Below are positions 26,791 through 38,800 of a stretch of 64,000 nucleotides of DNA, piece after piece; positions within the stretch are counted from its first letter, which is position 1, and each line of letters starts with the position of its first letter. The position numbers and the translations under genes were made by a program. The stretch is taken from the NCBI GenBank assembly GCA_933228675.1, contig OW121743.1:60138639-60202638 (forward strand), written 5' to 3'. This DNA comes from Stomorhina lunata. Lineage: Eukaryota > Arthropoda > Insecta > Diptera > Rhiniidae. Below the pieces are notes generated by a model, which did no database searches, was not told the DNA's origin, and saw only the letters and a list, made by a program, of their open reading frames with translations.

Positions 26791-29225
26791 AGAAAAGTTT
26801 TCGATATAAAAATTGTTATAGAAGATTTTTCGATATAAAAATTTTTATAGAAAATTTTTCGATATAAAAATTTTTATAGAAAATTTTTCGATATAAAAAT
26901 TTTTATAGAAAATGTTTCTATATAAAACTTTTCGGTATAAAAATTTTTATACAAAATTTTTCGATTTACAAATTTTTATAAAAAATTTTTCGATATAAAA
27001 ATTTTTATAGAAAATTTTTCGATATAAAAATTTTTATAGAAAATTTTTCGATATAAAAATTTTTATAGAAAATTTTTCGATATACAAATTTTTATAGAAA
27101 ATTTTTTAATATAAAAATTTTTAAAGAAAATTTTTTGATGTAAAACTTTGTATAGAAAATTTTTCAATATAAAAATTTTTATAGAAAATTTGTTGATATA
27201 AAAAATTTGTATAGAAATTTTTTTATATAAAAATTTCGATAGAAATTTTTTGATATAAAAATTTTGGTAAAAAAATTTTTCGATATAAAAAATTTTTATA
27301 TAAAATTTTTGACATAAAAACTTTTTATAAAAAACTTTTCATATAAAAAATTTTTATACAAAATTTTTCGATATAAAATATTTTATACAAAATTTTTGAT
27401 ATAAAACTTTTTTTAAAAAAATTTTTGATATAAAATTGTTTTTAAAAAAATTTTTATAGAAAATTTTTTAATGTAAATATTTTGATAGAAAAAATTTTCG
27501 ATATAAAAATTTTTATAGAAAATTTTCGACATACAAATTTTTCGATATAAAAATTTGTATAGAAAAATTTTCGATTTAAAAATATTCTATTAAAATACAA
27601 AATTTTTCGATTTAAAAATATTCTATCAAAATAGAAAATTTTTCGATTTAAAAATTTTTATAGATTTTCGATTTAAAATTTTTTTTTAGAAAATGTTCGA
27701 TATAAAAATTTGTATAAAAAATTTTTCGATTAAAAATTTTTATAGAAAATTTTTCGATTAAAAATTTTTATAGAAAATTTTTCGATTAAAAATTTTTATA
27801 GAAAATTTTTCGATTAAAAATTTTTATAGAAAATTTTTCGATTAAAAATTTTTATAGAAAATTTTTCGATTAAAAATTTTTATAGAAAATTTTTCGATTA
27901 AAAATTTTTATAGAAAATTTTTCGATAGAAATATTTTTATAGAAAATTTTTCGATTTAAAAATTTTTATAGAAAATTTTTCGATATAAAAATTTTTCTAG
28001 AAAATTTTTTGATATAAAAAATTTTTATAGAGAATTTTTCAATATAAAAATTTTAGATAAAAAATTTTTCGATATACAAATAACATTTTTCGATATCAAA
28101 ATATAAAAAAAAAATTTAGATATCAAAATTTTTATAGAACATTTTTTGAACAATTTTTTGATAAAAAATGTTTATAGAAAATTTTTCGATATAAACATTT
28201 TTATAGAAAATTTCTGGATATAAAAAATTTTATAGAAAATTTTTTGATATAAAAATTTTTATAAAAAATTTTTCGATATAAAAATTTTTATAGAACATTT
28301 TTCGATATCAAAATTATATAAATTTTTATAGAAAATTTTTGACAAAAAAATTTTTATAGAAAATTTTTCGATGTACAAATTTTCGATTAAAAATATTTTT
28401 ATAGAAACTTTTCGATATAAAAATTTTTATAGAAAATTTTTCGATAGAAATATTTTTATAGCAAATGTTTCGATTTAAAAATTTTTATAGAAAACTTCTT
28501 GATATAAAAATTTTTTATAGAAAATTTTTTGATGTTAAAATTTTGATAGAAAATTTTTTGATAAAAAAATTTCAATAGAAAATTTTTGATTTTAAAATTT
28601 TTTTTGAAAATTTTCAGATATAAAAAACTTAAAAAAAAATTTTCAATATAAAAATTTTTATAGAAAATTTTTCGATATAAACATTTTTATAGACAATTTT
28701 TCGATATAAACATTTTTAGAGAAAATTTTTCGATGTGAAAAATTTTATAGAAAATTTTCGATATAAAAATTCTTCGATTTACAAATTTTTGTAGGAAATT
28801 TTTTGATATAAAAATTTTTATAGAAAATTTTTCGATATAAAAAATTTTTATAGAAAATTTTTTGATGTAAAAATTTGGATAGAAAATTTTTGACATAAAA
28901 AAATTAAAAAAAAATTTTTCGATATAAAAATTTTTTATAGAAAATTTTTCGATATAAAATTTTTTTATAGAAAATTTTTCGACATAAAATTTTTTTATAG
29001 AAAATTTTTCGATACAAAAATTTTTATAAAAAAGTTTTCGATACAAAAATTTTTATAGAAAATTTTCGATATAAAAATTTTTTAGAAAATTTTCGATATA
29101 AAAATTTTTCGAAAAAAAATGTTTATAGAAAATTTTTCGATGTACAAATTTTTATATAAAATTTTTCGATATCCAAATTTTTATAGAAAAATTTTCGATA
29201 TAAAAATTTTATAAATTTTTTTTAA
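26790..29225 (+). repeat. 29-bp minisatellite B, block 1
   Basis: The unit contains CGATATAAAAATTTTTATAG followed by AAAATTTTT, period 29, about 84 units. A 28-bp variant lacking one base (TCGATTAAAAATTTTTATAG) is repeated about 8 times with almost no differences at 27724-27935, a recent local expansion. Any frames here, such as 28687-29046, are repeat by-products. Confidence 0.93.
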
Positions 29226-29229
29226 CCTC

Positions 29230-30010
29230 TTAATACAAAAGCTGTCGGATAACTTGAAAAATCCATAGAAAGATACCAGAAAAATAAATCAGTTCTATAT
29301 TCATAGTTTGCCTTATGTAGGGTATCATTATTAACATTTAAAGAAAGTTTAACAATCTGAATTTTGAGCATGCATTAGTACATAATTATTTAGATGGACA
29401 ATTATGATTAAAATAATCAAATTTACTGATGTTTCACTCAAACAAAAATATTTTATAATATCAAGATTTTTGTCAAGAGATTCTGTTGGAAAGTGAAATT
29501 TTTGCTTTACATAACAAAAATATTTTTGTACTATAACTATTTTTTTTTTGAAAGATCTTAATATTTCCAGCCAATTTTTATTATCTCTTTAAAAATCGAA
29601 AATTTCTAAATCGTCTTTAAAATTAAAATTTACTTCATGCGCGTAAATTAAGATGTGAGAGTTTTTGTTTTTTTTTTTTGCTAAACCGAGACTGAATTGT
29701 CTCAAAAGTTCAATGAATTTTTTGTTAAATCTGAAAACATAATAAAGTTTAAACAAACAAACAAACAAACAACAATATCTGCTAACATTTTATGTAAAAT
29801 TTGTTAACAATATTTTTTGATGTGAGAAGAATAAGGTTTTTTTGTTTGGTTTTGGGCGAAAACTTATGAAGCAAAATCTGAACAGGCGAAATTTTAACAA
29901 ATTTATTGATTAGCACAAACAAGATTTTTTTCGAAGAAAGATAAAAAATTTGTCGATACTTAAAAATAACTGTAAAATTATATAAAAAATAGCAAAAAAG
30001 ATTTTAATTT
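29230..30010. other. Non-repetitive spacer between arrays
   Basis: Single-copy-looking AT-rich DNA with an (AAAC)n stretch at 29752-29772. No gene seen. Confidence 0.4.
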
Positions 30011-30019
30011 TTAATTAAA

Positions 30020-31350
30020 ATTTAATCGAAATTTTTTCGATATAAAAATTATTTATTGCAAATTTTTCGATATAAAAATTTTTATAGAAAATTTTTGAAA
30101 TTAAAATGTTTAAAGAAAATTTTTCGAAATAAACATTTTTATAAAAATATTTTTCGATATCATAAATTTTTCGATGTTAAAATTTTTCGATGTTAAAATT
30201 TTTCGATATAAAAATTTTTATACAAAATTTTTGTTATAAAAAATTTTTGATATAAAAATATTTATAAAAGTTTCTGATATAAAAAAAATTTTATAGAAAA
30301 TTTTTGATACAAAAAATTTTTATAGTTAATTTTTCGATATAAAAATGTTTATAGAAAATTTTTCAATATCAACATTTTTGTAGAAAATATTTCGATATAA
30401 AAATTTTTATAGAAAATTTTTGATATAAAAAATTTTTATAGAAAATTTTTGATATAAAAAATTTTTATAGAAAATATTTCAAATATTATAGAAGGTTTTT
30501 CCATATAGAGAATTTTTCATTCAAAATTTTTATATCAAAAAATTTTCTATAAAAATATTTATATCAAAAATTTTCTATAAAAATGTTTATATCGAAAAAT
30601 TTCATATAAAAATTTTTATATCGAAAAATTTCATACAAAAATTTTTATATCGAAAAATTTTCGATAGAAATTTTTTATATAAAAAATTTTCTATAAAAAT
30701 GTTTGTATCAAAAATTTACTATAATAATTTTTGTATCGAAAAATTTACTATAATAATTTTTGTATCGAGAAATTTTCTATAAACATTTTTTTTATCAAAA
30801 ATTTTCTATAAAAATTTTTTATATCAAAAATTTTCTATAAAAATTGTTTGTATCAACAATTTTCTATAAAATTTTTTTTATCAAAAAATTTTTTTATTGA
30901 AAAATTTTAAATAAAAATTTATATATCAAAAAATTTTTATATTGAAAATTTTTCTTTAAAAATTTTTTATTTAAAAAAAATTTTCAATAAAAATTTTTTA
31001 TATCTAAAATTTTCTATAAAAATTTTTTATATCGAAATATTTTCTACAAAAATTTTGATATTGAAAAATTTTCTATAAAAATTTTTATATCGAAAAATTT
31101 TCTATAAAAATTGTTTGTATCAAAAATTTTCTATAAAATTTTTTTTATATCAAAAATTTTCTATAAAAATTTTTTATATTATATTATTTATATTTTATAT
31201 TCTATAATTTTTTTTTTCAAAAATATATATATAAAAAATTTTTATAGAAAATTTTTGATATAAAAAATTTTTATAAAAAATGTTTGAAAAAAAAAAATTT
31301 ATAAAATTTATATAAAAAATTTTTATAGAAAATTTTTGATATAAAAATTT
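30020..31350. repeat. Minisatellite B, block 2, containing an inverted segment
   Basis: From 30020 to about 30500 units read GATATAAAAATTTTTATAGA on the plus strand. From about 30520 to 31190 they read TTTTCTATAAAAATTTTTAT, the reverse complement. From about 31215 the forward orientation returns. The block is therefore a large head-to-head/tail-to-tail arrangement. Confidence 0.88.
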
Positions 31351-31668
31351 TAACAAAATAGTCGGGATGTAAATATTATTCAAAAAGAAGTGTATTTGCA
31401 TTTGATCCCAAATCTGTTACATTTATTTATTAATGAACATAATTCTTAATAGTTATGTTTGTAAATTTAGTAATAATGCTTGGTTTTCGATCTGTCTAAA
31501 TTGGGGATAATCCTCCTGAAGAGATGACTTAACCAACCATCGAAACGCGTCGAGGAATTTGGTTTCTCCGCAAACATTTTTTGGCTTTTTATCAATAAAT
31601 TGGTCTGTTACATTAATAAATAAATGTAACAGATTTGGGATCAAATGCAAATACACTTCTTTTTGAAT
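31351..31668. mobile_element. Foldback/MITE-like element copy 1 inside minisatellite B
   Basis: The left arm starts TAACAAAATAGTCGGGATGT. A further 58 bp from ATTCAAAAAGAAGTG (31377) is perfectly repeated in inverse at 31611-31668. The unique centre carries a minus-strand open frame with FIDKKPKNVCGETKFLDAFR and WLVKSSLQEDYPQFRQIENQ, whose family is not recognised. The outermost part of the right arm is lost where the array resumes. A second copy lies at 33012-33310. Confidence 0.7.
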
Positions 31669-33011
31669 AAAAATTTTTTTAAAAAATTTTTCCATATAAA
31701 AAAATTTAATAGAAAATTTTTGATATAAAAAAAATTTTACAAAAAATTTTTGATATAAAAAAAATTTTATTAAACATTTTTGATACAAACAATTTTTTTA
31801 AAACATTTTTGATACCAAAAATTTTTATAGAACATTTTTGATACAAAAAATTTTTTTAGAACATTTTGCGATATAAAAATTTTTAAAGAAAATTTTTCGA
31901 TATACAAATTTTTATAGAAAATTTTCTGATATCAAAATTTTTTTAGAAAATTTTTTGATATATAAATTTTTATTTAAAAATTTTCAATATAAAAATTTTT
32001 TGATATAAAAATTTTTATAGAAAATTTTTGATATAAAAAATTTTTATAGAAAATGTTTGATATAAAAGATTTTTATAGAAAATTTTTGATATAACAAAAA
32101 TTTTATAGAAAATTTTTGATACAAAAAATTTTTATAGAAAATTTTTCGATATAAAAATTTTTATAGTTAATTTTTCGATATAAAAATTTTTATAGAAAAT
32201 TTTTGATATTAAAATTTTTATAGAAAATTTTTCAATATCAAAATTTTTATAGAAAATATTTCGATATAAAAAATTTTTAAAGAAAATTTTAGATATAAAA
32301 AATTTTTATGGAAAAATTTTTTAAATAAAAAATTTTTAAAGAAAATTTTTTAATATAAAAATTTTTAAAGAAAATTTTTCAATATAAAAATTTTTTGATA
32401 TATACATTTTTATTTAAAATTTTTCAATATAAAAATTTTTTGATAAAAAAAATTTTATAGAAAATTTTTGATACAAACAATTTTTATAGAAAATTTTTGA
32501 TATAAAAAATTTTTATAGAAAATTTTTGATATAAAAAATGTTTATAGAAAATTTTTCGATATCAAAATTTTAATAGCAAATTTTTATAGAAAAATTTTCG
32601 ATACAAAAATTATTATAGTAAATTTTTCGGTACAAAAATTATTATAGTAAATTTTTGATACAAACATTTTTATTGAACATTTTTGATATACAAAATTTTT
32701 ATAGAAAATTTTTCGATATAAACATTTTTATAGAAAATTTTTGATATAAATATTTTTGTAGAAAATTTTTTGATATAAAAATTTTTATAGAAAATTTTTT
32801 GATATTAAAACTCGATATAAAAATGTTTATACAAAATTTTTGTTATAAAGTTTTTTATAAAAAATTTTTGATATAAATAATTTTTAATATAAGAAATTTT
32901 TATAGAAAATTTTTATAAAAAATTTTTCGATATAATAATTTTTATAGAAAATTTTTCGATATAAACATTTTTATAGAAAATTTTTGATGTAAATATTTTT
33001 ATAGAAAATTT
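31669..33011 (+). repeat. Minisatellite B, block 3
   Basis: 29-bp units with GATATAAAAAATTTTTATAG variants, about 46 units. Orientation is forward throughout. Confidence 0.9.
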
Positions 33012-33310
33012 TTTGAAAAGACGAGTATTTGCATTTGATCCCAAACCTGTTACATAATTCTTAATAGTTATGTTAGTAAATTTAGTAATAATGCTTGGTT
33101 TTCGATCTGTCTAAATTGGGGATAATCCTCCTGAAAAGATGGCTTAACCAACCATCGAAACGCGTCGAGGAATTTGGTTTCTCCGCAAACATTTTTTGGC
33201 TTTTTATCAATAAATTGGTCTGTTACATTAATAAATAAATGTAACAGATTTGGGATCAAATGCAAATACTCGTCTTTTTGAATAATATTTACATCCCGAC
33301 TATTTTGTTA
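33012..33310. mobile_element. Foldback/MITE-like element copy 2
   Basis: Same centre as copy 1; the minus-strand frame differs at only a few residues, for example KPSFQEDYPQ for KSSLQEDYPQ. Here the right arm is complete, ending CATCCCGACTATTTTGTTA, and the left arm is shortened. Both arms carry GACGAGTATTTGC where both arms of copy 1 carry GAAGTGTATTTGC. Confidence 0.7.
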
Positions 33311-34345
33311 TTTTTTGAAAATTTTTTGATATAAAAATTTTTATAGAAAATTTTTCGATATTAAAATTCGATATAAAAATGTTTATACAAAATTTTTGTT
33401 ATACAGTTTTTTATGGAAAATTTTTGATATAAAAAATTTTTATGGAAAATTTTCGATATAAGAAATTTTTATAGAAAATTTTTATAAAAAATTTTTCGAT
33501 ATGATAATTTTTATAGAAAATTTTTCAATATAAACACTTTTTTAAAAAATTTTTGATATAAATATTTTTATAGAAAATATTTTGATATAAAAATTTTTAT
33601 AGAAAATTTTTCGTTATTAAAATTCGATATAAAAGTTTTTATACAAAATCTTTGTTATAAAGTTTTTTATGGAAAATTTTTGATATAAAAAATTTTTATA
33701 GAATATTTTCGATATAAGAAATTTTTATTTCTTTTTTTCGACATAAACATTTTTATAGAAAATTTTTGATATAAATATTTTTATAGAAAATATTTTGATA
33801 TAAAAATTTTTATAGAAAAATTTTCGATATTAAAATTCGATATAAAAGTTTTTATACAAAATCTTTGTAATAAAGTTTTTTATGGAAGATTTTTGATATA
33901 AAAAAATTTTATGGAAAATTTTTGATATAAAAAATTTTTATAGAAAATTTTTATAAAAAATTTTTCGATAAAAAAAATGTTTATACAAAATTTTTCGATA
34001 TAAAAATTTTTATAGAAAATTTTTCGATACAAAAATTTTTATAGAAAATTTTTCGATACAAAAATTTTTATATAAAAATTTTTACATCAAAAATTTTTAT
34101 AAAAATTTTTGATACAAACATTTTTATAGAAAATTTTTGACATGAAAAATTTTAGTAGAAAATTTGTTGATATAAAAAAATTTTAGTAGAAAATTTGTTG
34201 ATATAAAATTTTTGTAGAAAATTTTTTTACATAAAAATTTTTGTAGAAAATTTTTTTATATAAAAATTTTTATTAAAAATTGTTCGATATTAAAAATTTG
34301 TATAGAATATTTTTGATATAAAAAATTTTCATATCAGATCAATTT
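33311..34345 (+). repeat. Minisatellite B, block 4
   Basis: 29-bp units, about 35. A longer compound segment with TTAAAATTCGATATAAAA, then TTTGTTATA.AGTTTTTTAT, recurs at about 33358, 33613 and 33829 and also at 32801, indicating higher-order duplication. Confidence 0.88.
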
Positions 34346-34877
34346 TAAAGCAAATAACTTTACTCTTTTGTTATTTAATTCAATTTTTTATCTTTCAAAT
34401 TAATTAATTTTATTCTTCGCTTTAAAATCAAACAAAGCTTTAGGCCTTAACTCTTTTTCTTTTAATGTGACTTTGGCAACACGCAATAAAATTAGCTTCT
34501 TCATTGTTTTATTTGGCGAAAAAGGTTCAGTTTTTTTTGCGATCTTTTCGATTCTCATACCATGAATCATTTAATTCTCAGGCATTAGATGCATGTATTG
34601 GGTTGGATGGATGGATGGAAGAAGTCATGATGTTTGTTTGTTGTGTTTGAAAACAAACATCCAATCAAATATACCAACTAATGAATATGAACAGCAACAG
34701 CAACACAACATCCAACTTAACAAAGAAAATGTAATGTAAAGAAATAAATAAATGATTACATATATCATACGTCTCGTCGTACCGTGTACTTTAATGGATA
34801 CACACATGTTTACTTACAGATGTACTTACATGTAAGAAGTCTTTGCATTGCATACATACTTACGAGTATTTATCTTA

Positions 34878-34908
<31 letters not shown>

Positions 34909-35690
34909 GTTAAATCTATGTATGTGCCACAACAACATGCAATATTGCAAAATTATTTATATTTTTTCAAGATAATCAGCAACATCTTTAAACAACAACA
35001 ACAACTATCACAACAACAGCAACATCAGCTAAAACAAAACAACAAAAAAAGTTAAACATCTGAAGGTACTTCATACGAAGGTATAATGGCAAAAAAATCA
35101 CAACCTCCCAAAAATGTTATGTACCCAAAATCTTTTTCAAACTCAACACCAATAACAATAACAACAACAACTACTACCAACTTTGTAAGATATCGTGTAA
35201 AAAATCGCTTTAAGACAATGCACTCGCGATATTAACTGCCAACATCGAACAACAATAACAATCCGCAACAACAAACAACCAGACTACCTTTAAGGCAGCA
35301 ACTAGTCTACCTTTAACGACAGCATTTAAGTAGCGCCGCTGCGCAGTCTTCTCTACTACCAAAAGTCTTTGGGGCTGAGAGCGACCGCAAAAAACTACAA
35401 AAAATGTTTTTATTTTTTTTTTATTTAACATATGAGTATCAGAAAAATATATATAAAAAAAAAAAATCAACAACGAAATTCTCAGTAAATTAATGCTCTT
35501 TTGTTTCGGAGGGTTTTTTTGAATATTTTTTTTGTTTTCACAAAAAAATTGTTACTTTTGTTGTTTTTGTTATTGTAAAGTTATTTAGTAAAGTATGCAG
35601 AGATTTAAATGAATTAATTGTTAGTTTTTTCTCCCATCTACTCCGTCCTATGTTAATCGGTTCAAAAGTTTTTTCTATGTTCATCGGTGA
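34346..35690. other. Non-array DNA with simple repeats
   Basis: It contains (TATG)n at 34878-34907, several CAA/CAG-rich tracts (34690-34710, 34985-35045, 35145-35175) and no recognisable exon. The trinucleotide-rich texture is common in fly non-coding regulatory DNA. Confidence 0.4.
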
Positions 35691-35699
35691 TAAACATTT

Positions 35700-35850
35700 A
35701 TGAGTGTTATATTCGGCTGTGCCGGATCTTATATACCCATCATCAAATTTTGTTAAATTTAGAAACATATCTACGAGGGTGCAGCTAATTCAAATGTCAA
35801 CCAAATTCGAAAAAAAATTTACGCTAGTTCAGTGGTTCCCACGAGCTATT
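35700..35850 (+). mobile_element. Head of a hairpin-ended dispersed element, left of the longest array
   Basis: GAGTGTTATATTCGGCTGTG, then CCGGATCTTATATACCCATC, matches the head at 60285-60330. The imperfect hairpin ATTCGGC-TGT-GCCGGAT is at 35711-35727. The body of the same element reappears, in the same orientation, at 41590 after 5.7 kb of satellite. Confidence 0.65.
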
Positions 35851-35854
35851 GCTT

Positions 35855-38800
35855 ATATTTTTCAATATAAAATTTTTTATAGAAAACTTTTCGATATAAA
35901 ATTTTTTTCTAAAACCTTTTCCAATATAAAAATTTTATAGAAAATTTTTGATATTAAAGTTTTTATAGAAAATTTTTCGATATAAAAATTTCTTGATATA
36001 AAAATTTTCATACAAAATTTTTCGATATAAAATTTTTTTCAGAATTTTTGCAAATAAAAATTTTTATAGAAAAGTTTTTGATAAAAAAATTTTTATAGAA
36101 AATTTTTCGATATAAAAATTTTTATAGAAAATTTTTTGATATAAATATTTTTATAGAAAATTTTTTAATATAAAAATTTTTATACAAAATTTTTCGATAT
36201 AAAAATTTTTATAGAAAATTTTTCGATCCAAAATTTTTTATAGAAAATTTTTCGATATAAAAATTTTCATAAGAAATTTTTCAATTTAAAAATTTTTATA
36301 AGAAATTTTTCAATTTAAAAATTTTTATAAGAAATTTCTTGATATAAAAATTTTTATAGAAAATTTTTCGATATTAAAATTTTTACAGAAAATTTTTCGA
36401 TATAAACATTTTAACAGACAATTTTTCGATATACAAATTTTTTTGATATATAAATTCTTTTTATAGAAAATTTTTCGATATAAAAATTTTTTTAGAAAAT
36501 TTTTCGATATAAACATTTTTATAGAAAATTTTTCGATATATAAATTTCTTAGAAAGCTTTTCGATATAAAAATTTTTATAGAAAATATTTCGATATAAAA
36601 ATTTTTATAGAAAATTATTGGATATCAAAATTTTTACAGAAAATTTTTCGATATAAAAATTTTTATAGAACATTTTTCAATATAAAAATTTTTATAGAAA
36701 ATTTGTTATATAAAAATTTTTATAGAAAATTTTTCGATATAAACATTTTTTTTAGACAATTTTTTGGTATAAAAATGTTTTTAGACAATTTTTTGGTATA
36801 AAAATTTTTTAGACAATTTTTTGGTATAAACATTTTTTTAAAAATTTTTTGGTATAAAATATTTTATAGAAAATTTTTCGATATGAAAATTTTTATAGAA
36901 TATTTTTTGATATAAAAATTTTTATAAAAAAATTTTTCAATATAAAATTTTTTTTTAGCAAATTTGTCGATATAAAAATTGTTTGATATAAAAATTTTTC
37001 AATATAAAAATTTTTATAGAAAATTTTTTGATATAAAAATTTTTATAGAAAATTTTTTGATATAAAAATTTTTATAGAAAATTTTTTGATATAAACATTT
37101 TTTGATATACAAATTTTTATAGAAAATTTTTTGATATAAAAATTTTTATAGAAAATTTTTTGATATAAAAATTTTTATAGAAAATTTTTTGGTATAAAAA
37201 TTTTTATAGAAAAATTTTCAATAAAAAATTTTTTATAGAAAATTTTTCGATATACAAATTTTTATAGAAAAATGGATATTTTTTTTTTTTTAGAAAATTT
37301 AGATATAAAAATTTTTATAGAAAATTTTTCGATATAAAAATTTTTATAGAAAATTTTTCGATACAAAAAATTTTTATACAAAATTTTTTTAATATAAAAA
37401 TTTTTATAGAAAATTTTTTGATGTAAAAATTTGTATAGAAAATTCTTTGATATAAAAATGTTTATACAAAATTTTTCGATATAAACATTTTTTTAGAAAA
37501 ATTTTCAATATACAAATTTTTGTAGAAAATTTTTCAATATACAAATTTTTATAGAAAATTTTTTAATATAAAAATTTTTATAGAAAATTTTTCGATATAA
37601 AAATTTTTATAGAAAATTTTTCGATCCAAAATTTTCTATAGAAAATTTTTCGATATTAAAAATTTTTATAAGAAATTTCTTGATATAAAAATTTTTATAG
37701 AAAATTTTTCGATATACAAATTTTTATAGAAAATTTTTCGATACAAAAAATTTTTATACAAAATTTTTTTAATATAAAAATTTTTATAGAAAATTTTTTT
37801 ATGTAAAAATTTGTATAGAAAATTTTTTGATATAAAAATGTTTATACAAAATTTTTCGATAAGAACATTTTTTTAGAAAAATTTTCAATATACAAATTTT
37901 TGTAGAAAATTTTTCAATAAAAAAATTTTTTAGAAAATTTGTCGATATAAAAATTTTTATAGAAAATTTTTCGATATAAAAATTTTTATAGAAAATTTTT
38001 CGATATAAAAATTTTTATAGAAAATTTTTCGATATAAAAATTTTTATAGAAAATTTTTCGATATAAAAATTTTGATAGAAAATTTTTCGATATAAAAATT
38101 TTTATAGAAAATTTTTCGATATAAAAATTTTTATAGAAAATTTTTTGATATAAAAATTTTGATAGAAAATTTTTCGATATAAAAATTTTGATAGAAAATT
38201 TTTCGATATAAAAATTTTTATAGAAAATTTTTCGATTTAAAAATTTTTCGATTTAAAAGTTTTTATAGAAAATTTTTCGATTTAAAAGTTTTTATAGCAA
38301 ATGGATATAATTTTTTTTTTAATTTTTATAGAAAATTTTTCGATATTTATAAAAAAATTTTTCAATATACAAATTTTTGTAGAAAAATTTTCAATAAAAA
38401 AATTTTTATAGAAAATTTTTCGATATAAAAATTTTTATAGAAAATTTTTCGATATAAAAATTTTAATAGAAAATTTTTCGATATAAAAATTTTTATAGAA
38501 AATTTTTCGATATAAAAATTTTTATAGAAAATTTTTCGATATAAAAATGTTGATAGAAAATTTTTCGATATAAAAATTTTTATAGAAAATTTTTCGATAT
38601 AAAAATTTTTATAGAAAATTTTTTGATATAACAATTTTGATATAAAATTTTTCGATATAAAAATTTTTATAGAAAATTTTTCGATATAAAAATTTTTATA
38701 GAAAATTTTTCGATTTAAAAATTTTTACAGAAAATTTTTCGATTTAAAAGTTTTTACAGAAAATTTTTCGATTTAAAAGTTTTTATAGAAAATTTTTCGA

